Below are positions 14,800-23,327 of a stretch of DNA of 42,523 nucleotides, one piece after another. The stretch is from an uncultured Lachnospiraceae bacterium (GTDB lineage: Bacteria > Bacillota > Clostridia > Lachnospirales > Lachnospiraceae). The position numbers and the translations under genes were made by a program. The stretch is from positions 5,407-47,929 of the forward strand of contig CAJUBP010000040.1 in assembly GCA_910584585.1 (NCBI GenBank), in the 5' to 3' direction. Within the stretch, counting starts at the first letter, position 1, and every line of letters begins with the position of its first letter. Below the pieces are notes generated by a model, which saw only the letters and a program-made list of their open reading frames with translations, made no database searches and was not told where the DNA came from.

Positions 14800-17478
14800 T
14801 TAGCTAGTTTCTTCTTTCTCTATCAAATCTTTGGGCATTATATCTCCCAGATAATTTCCGCTTTTTCCCTGCTTCCGCACATATTCCTGCTTCAAATCTT
14901 CTGAAGCTCTTCTGATTTCCTCCTGAAATTCCCTGGCGGAAATCAGGCCGCAGCCCTGGCCCCTTATAATAATCTGCTCCAGCCCGTCAGAAGTCACCAC
15001 GGTGACCCGGAACTTTCCCGCATGTTCATGGGCAAATTTTTCGATATACTGATCCGCCGTTTCCGCCTCCTGGGTAAACACCACACGGATGTTGTGATAG
15101 TCCAGAATCTCTGTCTTATGCTGCTGCACCCGGTAAGCGTCAAACACCACCATCAAATGGCAGCCCCGGATGCCCTGATAATTAGAAAGAATATCCTGCA
15201 GCTTCCCCCTGGCCCCGTCGATGGTTTCTTCGGCCAACGCCCGCAAGTCCTCCCAGGCAAAAATCACGTTATATCCGTCCACCAGCAGATATTCCTCTCT
15301 GGGCTCCGGGCTGCGGTAGGTGCGGGTCACTGCAGACTTTGGTTCCCCGGGCCATGATTTTTTCTTATGATACCCTCTCCGTCCAGACTGCTTTTCCCGT
15401 TTATTGGCATTCAGAGTATGGGACAAGATGGCCTCCACCTCATCCTCCCCAATCCAGGCTTCCTCCGGGGCAGCTCTTTCTCTCCTGATATACTCTTCTG
15501 CCGGCCTTTCCTCTTCCATCTCTTTTTTCAAAAAGGAAGGGCTTTCCACATGCATGTACTCCCGTACCTGATGCCACTTCACCACAAATCCCGCCCCGTG
15601 GGCGCAGAACACAGAATCCGGAGAATGCTCCAGATCACTTTCCGGATCATAGGCCATCTGCTCCACCACTTCCTGCTGGTTTCGGCAGGGCTCATATCCT
15701 TTCAGGCTGCAGGACAGCTGTCCGGCGCCCCTGGTATAGGAAATCACTTCCCGCTGATAATCCCCCAGGGAAGCCACCGGAACACACCCTGTAAAAACCG
15801 CCCTCCCTTCCTGAATCAAAGGCGGCTTTGCCGTTCCGTGCATCCGCTCGATATCGGTCATAGCCCGTCCCACTGAAGCCTCCGGCACCTCCAGCCGGAA
15901 ATTATAATAGGGCTCCAGCAAAACAGATTCCGCTTCCATCAGCCCCTGGCGCAGCGCCCGGTAAGTGGCCTGGCGGAAATCCCCTCCCTCCGTATGCTTC
16001 AGATGGGCCCGGCCGGCCACCAGCGTAATCTTCATATCAGTAAGGGCAGATCCGGTAAGAACTCCCCGGTGTTCCCGTTCCTCCAGGTGGGTGAGCACCA
16101 GACGCTGCCAGTTTCTGTCCAGCTCGTCCTCACTGCAGCAGGTATCGAATACCAGTCCGCTTTCCGGCTCTCCCGGCTCTAACAGCAAATGAACCTCCGC
16201 GTAATGGCGGAGAGGCTCATAATGCCCCACTCCCTCCACCGGACGGGCAATGGTCTCTTTGTATAAAATATTTCCCGTTCCGAACTCCACCTGAATTCCA
16301 AAACGCTCTAAAATCATGCTTTTTAAAATTTCCAGCTGTACCTGGCCCATAATCTGAACCTGGATTTCCTTAAGACGCTCGTCCCATACAATGTGAAGCT
16401 CCGGTTCTTCTTCCTCCAGCTGATTCAGATTGGCCAGCATCGACGTCACCTGACAGCCTTCCGGCAAAATCATCCGGTACGTCAGCACCGGCGCCAAAAG
16501 AGGCTTCTGAGCATTGCGTTCCAACCCCAGGCCTGTTCCCGGACGGATACTGCCAAGCCCGGTAACGGCGCAGATCACGCCTGCCCGGGCCTCCTGCACC
16601 GCTTCATATTTATCTCCGGAATAAATGCGGATTTGGTTGATTTTTTCCTGAGCTCCATCGGGGATTGTCTTTACTTTCAGGCTCCCTCCCGTAACTTTCA
16701 GAAAGGTAAGGCGGTTTCCCTGGTTGTCTCTGGCAATCTTAAAGATTCTCGCTCCCAGTTCCTCAGGGTAATCCGGCTGACGGACATACCGTTTCACAGA
16801 TTCCAGAAAATGCTCCACCCCGGTTAATTTCAGCGCAGAGCCAAAGAAACAGGGGAATGCTTTCCTTTCCTGAACCAGCCTTCGGATTTGTTGGTCCTCC
16901 ACCCGTTCCTGTTCCAGAAAATATTCCAGCGTCCCCTCCTCGCACAAGGCAATATTTTCATAAAATTCCGGCGTATCTGTCCTGGAAAAATCCACACAGT
17001 TTTCATCCAGTCCCCTTTTCAGCTCTTCCAACAGCTCCGCCGCGTTTATTCCCGGCTGATCCATTTTGTTGACAAACAGGAATGTGGGAATCTTGTATTT
17101 CTTCAGCAGCCGCCACAGAGTCCGGGTATGGCCCTGCAGGCCGTCGGCGCCGCTGATAACCAGAACCGCGTAATCCATAACCTGCAGCGAACGCTCCATT
17201 TCCGCAGAAAAATCCGTATGTCCCGGCGTATCCAGCAGAGTGATTGTCATCTGATCGGTCTCAAGTATGGCCTGCTTGGAAAAAATTGTAATTCCTCTGG
17301 CCCGCTCCAGTTCATAGGTATCCAAAAAAGCGTCCCTGTTGTCTACCCTTCCCAGCTTGCGGATACTGCCGCTTGTATACAGCAATGCCTCCGACAAAGT
17401 GGTCTTGCCTGCGTCCACATGGGCCAAAAGCCCCAGGGTTATCTGCTGTTTTGGCTTATCTTCAGATGATTCCTCCAT
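14800..17478 (-). CDS. TetM/EF-G-like translational GTPase fused to a Rae1/YacP-type NYN ribonuclease
   Basis: 892 residues; AAAGGAG lies 8 nt before ATG 17478. About 12-650 is a ribosomal-protection-type GTPase: P-loop AHVDAGKT (19-26), G2 RGITI, G3 DTPGH, G4 NKMD, G5 GSALK, then EF-G domains II-V. The domain IV loop that in TetM/TetO reads YSPVSTPADFR here reads HLKHTEGGDFR, so the tetracycline-displacing residues are absent. A basic linker (about 660-725) leads to an NYN/PIN-like nuclease at about 728-860 with acidic residues in LLVDGYN (Asp734), VFDAYR (Asp780), TADQYIE (Asp809) and VTSDGLEQ (Asp831). Rae1 (YacP) of Bacillus cuts mRNA in the ribosomal A site. A ribosome-targeted mRNA endonuclease is inferred. 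Nearby hemB is probably only a transcriptional neighbour. Confidence 0.88.
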   Translation of the reverse strand: MEESSEDKPKQQITLGLLAHVDAGKTTLSEALLYTSGSIRKLGRVDNRDAFLDTYELERARGITIFSKQAILETDQMTITLLDTPGHTDFSAEMERSLQVMDYAVLVISGADGLQGHTRTLWRLLKKYKIPTFLFVNKMDQPGINAAELLEELKRGLDENCVDFSRTDTPEFYENIALCEEGTLEYFLEQERVEDQQIRRLVQERKAFPCFFGSALKLTGVEHFLESVKRYVRQPDYPEELGARIFKIARDNQGNRLTFLKVTGGSLKVKTIPDGAQEKINQIRIYSGDKYEAVQEARAGVICAVTGLGSIRPGTGLGLERNAQKPLLAPVLTYRMILPEGCQVTSMLANLNQLEEEEPELHIVWDERLKEIQVQIMGQVQLEILKSMILERFGIQVEFGTGNILYKETIARPVEGVGHYEPLRHYAEVHLLLEPGEPESGLVFDTCCSEDELDRNWQRLVLTHLEEREHRGVLTGSALTDMKITLVAGRAHLKHTEGGDFRQATYRALRQGLMEAESVLLEPYYNFRLEVPEASVGRAMTDIERMHGTAKPPLIQEGRAVFTGCVPVASLGDYQREVISYTRGAGQLSCSLKGYEPCRNQQEVVEQMAYDPESDLEHSPDSVFCAHGAGFVVKWHQVREYMHVESPSFLKKEMEEERPAEEYIRRERAAPEEAWIGEDEVEAILSHTLNANKREKQSGRRGYHKKKSWPGEPKSAVTRTYRSPEPREEYLLVDGYNVIFAWEDLRALAEETIDGARGKLQDILSNYQGIRGCHLMVVFDAYRVQQHKTEILDYHNIRVVFTQEAETADQYIEKFAHEHAGKFRVTVVTSDGLEQIIIRGQGCGLISAREFQEEIRRASEDLKQEYVRKQGKSGNYLGDIMPKDLIEKEETS

Positions 17479-17515
17479 CGAAAATACTCCTTTCTGTTCT
17501 CAGTCATTACTTTCT

Positions 17516-17544
17516 ATCATATCACAGAAAAGGAGATCCGTCGA
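17516..17544 (-). promoter_or_regulatory. Probable promoter of the GTPase-nuclease fusion
   Basis: Minus strand TCGACG (17544-17539), 17 bp, TATGAT (17521-17516). The predicted leader is about 30 nt. It may also serve hemB and hemL. Confidence 0.5.
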
Positions 17545-17561
17545 CAAATCTTTTCACACTG

Positions 17562-20500
17562 TCAGGAATTTTCTTTTTCCTCTTCACAGAACCTGCCCAA
17601 CAGTAAGTATACTGCCGCAGCCAGCAGGAAGATCGCGGCCCAATATTCCGTACGGGAATTCTCTCCTGTCTCCGGCTCATTTGCCTGATGTTTTGCTTCC
17701 GCAGCCGGCTCATTTGCCTGATGTTTTGCTTCCGCAGCCGGCTCTTTTTCCTTGGCGCCTGCTGCGGAAGGCTTAATCTTATCCCTAGAATCCGCTGCGG
17801 AAGGTTTGATCTTGTCCTTTTCTCTAGTTTCTGGCTTTTGGGGATCCTTTTCTTCTATTTTGGAATCCTCCCGGTCTGCGGGTTCGGAAGTTTTTCTATT
17901 TATTTTGATCTGCTTTACCGTCTCATTTCCGGCATGATCCGAGGCTGTAACCGTCAGAAAATGTTCCCCTTCCCCGGATATTTCTGCCGCAAACCGGCAG
18001 GAAGGCACAAACCCGCCTGCCAATTCCTCACCGGATACGGCCTGCTCCGCTCCCTTATCAATCTGATAGCGCACACTGGCAAGCCCTCCTGTTATCCTGC
18101 GGTCTGTGCCGGTCCCGCCGTCTTCCACAAGGACATTTACCGTAACATTTCCGGCAGACACTTGAGAATTCTGCTCTTCTCCCAGCGAAAAAGAAATTTC
18201 CGGCGGGTGATTCTCCACAATAATTCCGCCGTTCTCCGAAGTGAGTATGGTTTCTTTGGAACAATTTCCTGCATGGTCTGTACAGGACATGAGAATGCTT
18301 CCTCTAAATTCTTCTGATATTGTTATCCTTGCCGCATCCTGCCCGTCCAGCCTTTCCAGCACTGCCTGATATCTGGGGAATCCCTCCTGGGCCAAAGACC
18401 CTCTGAGTAACGCGCTTTCCTCATCCTGCGACGGAATCAGCCAGTAATCCGCCTGTTTGACCCCGCTTCCCTGTTCCGTAATGGGAACTGTGATTGTCAT
18501 CTCCTGCCTCCGAATGGCCCATTGGGAAAAATGACTGCAGTTTGTCTGAAAAGAAGCTTTTTCCAGCACAGGAACAATGTCATCCACCCATTTGGCATAG
18601 AGGATCACATCCTGCGACGCTGCATTTTCTTCCACCGGCTTCTCAAAATTCCACAAAATTTCCTCCCCACCATCCAGGGAATACCAGCCCCGGAAGGAAT
18701 AGCCTGTCCGAAGGGGAGGTTCTGTTTCTTCTAAATAAGCCCCGTATCGCAGGAACTGATTCTGAGGCGTCCCGCCGCTTCCTCCGTTTAAGTCAAATTT
18801 CACTTCATATTTGTCTCTGTCATAATATAATTTCAATCTCAGGGAACCGTCTGCCGCAATCTCTCCCTGAGCAATCCGCTGCGGATGAACCGTATTTTCC
18901 GTAAAACCAATATAGGTCTTCGGTTCTGCCGCCGCCAGAGTATTCACATTTCCTGTCAATTGTTCCGTATCTGCCAGCCTGTAGCCGTCACCCGCCAAAT
19001 CCTGTTTGTAATGCTCCACCTGATATTCCGCCGTAATCTGGTTAGGTTTCCACCCGGCATAGAGGGTCACGGCACAGGTTTCTGTATTTTCTTCCACCGG
19101 TTTGTCAAATTCCCACCGGCTTTTCCCATTTTCCTCTTTCTCTTTGTGCCAGCCTGTAAAGAAATAACCTTCCCGTATCGGTTCCTCTGGTTCCTGCAGC
19201 AGAGAACCGTAGCGCGCAGTCTGGCTGCAGGGAGCTGTTCCTTTTCCCCCATTTAAATCAAAGGCTATGTCATAACGGATTCTGTCATAATACAGCTTTA
19301 ATGTCAATGTTCCTTCAGCCGTAATTTCTCCGGAAACTTTCTGCTCAGGATGGGAAGTATTTTCCGTAAAGCCCTGATATGATTTTGCCATTGCCGCGGC
19401 TATGGTACCCGTCTCCCCGGTCAGCTGTTCTGTTTCCGCCTTTGTATATCCATCTCCAGTCAGATCTTGTTTGTAATGCTCCACGGCATAACCTGCGACG
19501 GGCTCTGCAGACCACTGGGCGTAGAGAGTCATATCGCTTTTCAGGAGCCAGGAACTCCCTGCCTGATAGGATGTTCCGGTTCCGTCCTGTTTGGTGTTCC
19601 ATTCCAGAAAATAATAACCGTCTGTCCGGGTCATCCCGGAAGCGAGCCAATATTCCTGGAAACGGTATACTGTCTCTCCATCTCGGACATTGGCATATCC
19701 CCAGTCCTCGATGGCCGGCGGGGCAGAGTCTCCTCCATTCGCGTCATAAGTGAGCGTCAGCCGTTTCCGGTAAACTCCATAATAAGAACTATCGCTGGAA
19801 ATGCCTATTTCTGTTCCCGGCTGTATTTCTCCAAAATCCGTTACGCTGTCTGCAGAGCTTGTCCAGTTCCGCGCTTCCCATCCGCTCTTTTCTTTTAAGG
19901 GCGGTATGGTCAATTTGCCCGCCCCATTGTCCGGATTCACGTCCTGGGCCAGTATAGTTTCCGCCTCGCTGTTCTCTCCGGAATAAAAGGAAGCCTCCGG
20001 CGTTTTCCCAAATATGGCATAGAGAGTCGTATTCTGATTTAGATAGGGAATCACACTTCCCGGCTTATAAGAAGTCCCATTTCCGTATCTGCCTGTATTC
20101 CATTCCCGAAAATACCTTCCTTCATACCGCAGCGAATCTGCGGACCGCACGGAAACGGAATCCAGAATCGTATATTCGTTGGAGTCTTCTACCGTTCCCT
20201 TTGCGCCGTTGCTGTCATATATGATACGGAACTTCTGGCTCAAATCAAATTCCGACAGGATGAGCTGATTATTTTTCGCGTCTCCGAGGATGTGCCATTT
20301 CTTTCCTGAACTGCCTAAATCCGTAAACGTTATTTTTTCCCGGTCCGCGTCTGTCAAAGCATAAGACGCTGTTCCTTTTGCCACAACATACCTGGACGCT
20401 GCGTCCGCGTTCAGATAGACCCTGATTGGCTTCTGCAATTGAGACGAAATCCGCAGATACCTTGGAAGATCATGAGAAAAATCCAGATAAATTCCGTCTG

Positions 20501-21854
20501 TCCCGTCTTCTCCGCCCGTAAAAATTTCTGTTCCTGACAATTGCAGCACTGTATCCGGATTGGTGATATTGGAAGAACAGAATATTGCGCCGCTTCCTTC
20601 CAGGCCCAGGTTTTCCGCTGTATTCGTACAGGTGTTGCCGGAAAATACACCGCCGTTCAAATAAGTTTCTGTTCCCGGATTTCCGCCATTATAGAGAAAG
20701 CCTCCCCGGTTGCAGGATGTATTATTAGAAAACGTGCCGCCATTGATATACAGTTTGGAGCTGTGATTCAGGATACATCCTCCGCCTTTTCCTGTTCCAA
20801 TTTCCACTGTCGTGCTGTTTCTCTGATAAGTCCCGCCGTTAATTTTCACTTCCGGGCATTCCCGGACATAAATTCCACCGCCAGCTCTATTGGCAGAACA
20901 TTCCTCTATATTCACTTCTTCCAAAAGCGCATTTCCGTAATCTGCCTTGATTGCCCCTCCGTCGATTCCCGCATTACAGCTGACAAATGCGCATTCTGTC
21001 AACTGGACTGTACCGTAACTGAAATAGGCAGCTCCTCCGTTTTCTCCTGCGCTGCATCTCTCAAACCTACAGTTTGTCAACTGGGAAGTTCCTCGAAAAA
21101 AATAGACAGCTCCTCCGCTTTCCCCTCTGCAGTCGGTAAAATTACACTCTTTCAGATCTGCGCTTCCTCCCTGAACATAAATCGCTCCGCCTCTGCCGGT
21201 TCCTGCCGCACAGCCGCTAAAAGTGCAGTTGGTCAATTCCGTTCTTCCGCCTTCTACCCAAAGAGCCGCCCCGCTTCCTGTTCCCGTTACACAATTCAGA
21301 AACTCGCATTCTCTCAGAAGAATCTTTGCATTCGAATTCCCAAAAATGACCGGCACCCTTGCAGATACAGAGCCGCCGTCTATCTTTATGCTGGTCATGT
21401 TAAGAACCTTGCTGTTCTCCACATAGAAGCGGCCCTCTGCTTCCCGCTTTATCGAACCGCCGCCATTAATAGTAACTTCACCGCTGATACGCACTTCCCC
21501 GGTCAGTGTCAGGGTAACGCCGCTCTTTATTGTAATCGTTCCATCCCCGACTAAACTGCCGCCTGTCCATGTTGTATCTCCGGTAATTTCACCGAACGCA
21601 GGCGCCGGCGGTTCTGATAACTGCTGTACCGGCTCCTGAAGTATTTCCTCCGATGCCATATCCTCTGTTCCTGACATTCTTTTTGGCTCTGTTCCTGCAT
21701 TCTGCAGCATTTCTTCCCCCTGCTTCTCTTCTGCAAAGACCTTCTCTTTCCATAGTTCAGCCGGCAAAATTGCGGCAAACATACTGAGACAAATCAGCCA
21801 TGCCGTCATGCGCCGGCAAATCCTGTTTCTCCCTGCGCGGTGTTTTTTCCTCAT
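17562..21854 (-). CDS. Large cell-surface protein: beta-helix repeats, InlB-type repeats, sortase-like tail
   Basis: 1430 residues. The signal peptide ends near residue 41 (KVFAEEK). About 90-470 is a right-handed beta-helix of polymorphic-membrane-protein type, with GGAIYVQGG/GGAVYFFRG/GGAAYFSYG strands and many Cys. About 545-1110 carries four Listeria-Bacteroides (InlB B-type) repeats, each with (Y/F)DxNG(G/A) near the start and (L/I)YAxW/F at the end. Two related inserts begin VEHYKQDL(T/A)GDGY. Ig-like beta domains follow, then Lys/Pro/Ala repeats, EPETG (1393-1397), a membrane segment (about 1404-1420) and an acidic/basic tail. This tail order is that of a sortase substrate with a non-canonical first residue. 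An adhesin or host-glycan-contact role is plausible. It has its own promoter. Confidence 0.88.
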   Translation of the reverse strand: MRKKHRAGRNRICRRMTAWLICLSMFAAILPAELWKEKVFAEEKQGEEMLQNAGTEPKRMSGTEDMASEEILQEPVQQLSEPPAPAFGEITGDTTWTGGSLVGDGTITIKSGVTLTLTGEVRISGEVTINGGGSIKREAEGRFYVENSKVLNMTSIKIDGGSVSARVPVIFGNSNAKILLRECEFLNCVTGTGSGAALWVEGGRTELTNCTFSGCAAGTGRGGAIYVQGGSADLKECNFTDCRGESGGAVYFFRGTSQLTNCRFERCSAGENGGAAYFSYGTVQLTECAFVSCNAGIDGGAIKADYGNALLEEVNIEECSANRAGGGIYVRECPEVKINGGTYQRNSTTVEIGTGKGGGCILNHSSKLYINGGTFSNNTSCNRGGFLYNGGNPGTETYLNGGVFSGNTCTNTAENLGLEGSGAIFCSSNITNPDTVLQLSGTEIFTGGEDGTDGIYLDFSHDLPRYLRISSQLQKPIRVYLNADAASRYVVAKGTASYALTDADREKITFTDLGSSGKKWHILGDAKNNQLILSEFDLSQKFRIIYDSNGAKGTVEDSNEYTILDSVSVRSADSLRYEGRYFREWNTGRYGNGTSYKPGSVIPYLNQNTTLYAIFGKTPEASFYSGENSEAETILAQDVNPDNGAGKLTIPPLKEKSGWEARNWTSSADSVTDFGEIQPGTEIGISSDSSYYGVYRKRLTLTYDANGGDSAPPAIEDWGYANVRDGETVYRFQEYWLASGMTRTDGYYFLEWNTKQDGTGTSYQAGSSWLLKSDMTLYAQWSAEPVAGYAVEHYKQDLTGDGYTKAETEQLTGETGTIAAAMAKSYQGFTENTSHPEQKVSGEITAEGTLTLKLYYDRIRYDIAFDLNGGKGTAPCSQTARYGSLLQEPEEPIREGYFFTGWHKEKEENGKSRWEFDKPVEENTETCAVTLYAGWKPNQITAEYQVEHYKQDLAGDGYRLADTEQLTGNVNTLAAAEPKTYIGFTENTVHPQRIAQGEIAADGSLRLKLYYDRDKYEVKFDLNGGSGGTPQNQFLRYGAYLEETEPPLRTGYSFRGWYSLDGGEEILWNFEKPVEENAASQDVILYAKWVDDIVPVLEKASFQTNCSHFSQWAIRRQEMTITVPITEQGSGVKQADYWLIPSQDEESALLRGSLAQEGFPRYQAVLERLDGQDAARITISEEFRGSILMSCTDHAGNCSKETILTSENGGIIVENHPPEISFSLGEEQNSQVSAGNVTVNVLVEDGGTGTDRRITGGLASVRYQIDKGAEQAVSGEELAGGFVPSCRFAAEISGEGEHFLTVTASDHAGNETVKQIKINRKTSEPADREDSKIEEKDPQKPETREKDKIKPSAADSRDKIKPSAAGAKEKEPAAEAKHQANEPAAEAKHQANEPETGENSRTEYWAAIFLLAAAVYLLLGRFCEEEKENS
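17672..17737 (-). repeat. Perfect 33-bp tandem duplication in the surface protein stalk
   Basis: Copies 17672-17704 and 17705-17737 are identical and encode the 11-residue unit AAEAKHQANEP twice. A looser repeat (DKIKPSAA) follows at about 17760-17820. It adds length to the wall-spanning stalk just before the EPETG motif. Confidence 0.9.
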
Positions 21855-21904
21855 GATATCCCCTTCTTTCTCCAGTCTTTCGAAAAAATTTCCTCCTATG
21901 AAAA

Positions 21905-21933
21905 ATTATAAACTTAATTTCCGTCTTTCTCAA
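21905..21933 (-). promoter_or_regulatory. Sigma-A promoter of the large surface protein
   Basis: Minus strand TTGAGA (21933-21928), 17 bp, TATAAT (21910-21905). The predicted start is near 21898, about 45 nt before the ATG. Confidence 0.8.
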
Positions 21934-21955
21934 CAAAAATTTAAAAGATAACTAG

Positions 21956-21995
21956 AAAAAAGCCAGCAATTCAACGAATTTCCGAATTGCTGACT
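21956..21995 (-). terminator. Strong intrinsic terminator of the kinase/binding-protein operon
   Basis: Minus-strand 12-bp stem AGTCAGCAATTC/GAATTGCTGGCT with one G-T pair and an 11-nt loop, followed by T residues. It lies 25 bp past the binding-protein stop. Confidence 0.92.
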
Positions 21996-22019
21996 CTGAT
22001 GATTATACTGATACTTCTA

Positions 22020-23324
22020 TTATTCCTTCAAAGATTCCTCCTGCAGCCTGTCAAATTCAGCCAGGCATTCCTCCACCGTTGCGCCGTTTAACAGTTCCCG
22101 GACAATATTGCAGGTGTTTCCCCACTGTTCCACCTTCATGCTGGCGTTTGAGCCCAGTACATAGACATTCTCATTTACCCTGTCATTCAAAGGCTTTAAA
22201 GCGTCAATACAGTCCACCTGCACATTTTTAGAGGGGGAAATGACTTTGTTGGTTTCCGTGTAGACCTTAAGAGCCTCATCTGAGAGAATCACTTCCAAAA
22301 CATTCATGGTATCTTCCATATGCTCCGCCTCTGCGCTGACTCCGTATCCGGTCATGGGAACCACGGGCATCTGTCCCCGCTTACTTGGAAATCCAATCAC
22401 TTTCATCTGAAAATCCACTTTCCCGTAGGCCGTGTCCGCATTTGCAGCGCCCCAGTAGGCCATGACAATGGGCGTCTTCTGGGCCAGGAAATCCGGGCCC
22501 TCTCCTTCAATTGCTTCAGAAACATAGGCTTTCTCTGCGTCTATATAGCCCTTGTCGATTAATTCTTTCAAAAACTCAAAGCCCTCCCGCATATAATCGC
22601 TGTACTTGGCTTCCCCGCTGTTCAGCGCGGCGATTTCCTGCTCTGTGGTATCTCCATTGTACAGATCCGCATATGCCTGTGCCAAAACAAAATTCTCCAG
22701 CCACCAGCGGTTGGCGCCTACCGGAGTTTCAATGCCGTTTTCCTTAAATACTCTGCAGCACTCTAAGAATTCTTCCGGCGTATTGGGCAATTCCAGATGA
22801 TATTCATCAAACATATCCTGATTCACAAACAGGCCGTACACCACGACTTCCTGGGGAATCGCCACTAATTTCCCATTGATAGTATTGGCGGTTTTCACCA
22901 CATCCCGCAGGTTCCCGGCACACGCAAGGCCGGACAGATCCGCCAGCTTCCCTTCGTCCCCTAACATCTGTATGGTATCCGGGTTCAGCAGATAAAAATC
23001 ATCCATGCTGTTTCTGGCCCGATCCAGAGACACCTCATCATAGCTCTTTTCCTGATAATTCTCTGCCGTATAGGTTCGATATTCCACTGTCACTCCCAAT
23101 TGCTCTTCCGCCATTCCCACCGTGATGTCAAATGCTGTTCTCGCAATATTCTTATTATCCGGATCTGACTTCTCCATTGGGGCGAACAGCAGCACGGCTC
23201 TGACTGCTTTCTCCTCATCCTGAACCAGATTTTCCTTGGAATGATTCTTCTGCCCGCAGGAAACTGCCGAAAGAGCCAACACAACTGCCAGCATGACGGC
23301 GCCTAATTGATTCATCCTTCTCAT
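22020..23324 (-). CDS. Extracellular solute-binding lipoprotein linked to a hybrid kinase
   Basis: 434 residues. The signal peptide ends in a lipobox-like AVSC with Cys23, so it is a membrane-tethered lipoprotein. The body is a type-1 sugar-binding-protein fold of ABC importers (ADLSGLACAGNLRDVV, KLVAIPQEVVVYGLFVNQDMFDEY split across the hinge, ETPVGANRWWLENFV). AAAGGAA lies 8 nt before the ATG, 3 bp after the kinase stop, and a strong terminator follows. No permease or ATPase gene is adjacent. The tight pairing suggests the protein presents a ligand to the kinase's extracellular domain rather than feeding a transporter; import through permeases encoded elsewhere remains possible. Confidence 0.88.
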   Translation of the reverse strand: MRRMNQLGAVMLAVVLALSAVSCGQKNHSKENLVQDEEKAVRAVLLFAPMEKSDPDNKNIARTAFDITVGMAEEQLGVTVEYRTYTAENYQEKSYDEVSLDRARNSMDDFYLLNPDTIQMLGDEGKLADLSGLACAGNLRDVVKTANTINGKLVAIPQEVVVYGLFVNQDMFDEYHLELPNTPEEFLECCRVFKENGIETPVGANRWWLENFVLAQAYADLYNGDTTEQEIAALNSGEAKYSDYMREGFEFLKELIDKGYIDAEKAYVSEAIEGEGPDFLAQKTPIVMAYWGAANADTAYGKVDFQMKVIGFPSKRGQMPVVPMTGYGVSAEAEHMEDTMNVLEVILSDEALKVYTETNKVISPSKNVQVDCIDALKPLNDRVNENVYVLGSNASMKVEQWGNTCNIVRELLNGATVEECLAEFDRLQEESLKE

Positions 23325-23327
23325 GTT

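Noticed and set aside
14800..17478. Tetracycline resistance gene
   Set aside because: Only the GTPase scaffold resembles TetM; the domain IV loop residues are absent and a nuclease is fused.
20541..21554. 337-codon plus-strand frame rich in Ser and Cys
   Set aside because: Antisense shadow of the beta-helix repeats; its composition mirrors the Gly/Asn/Cys-rich coding strand.
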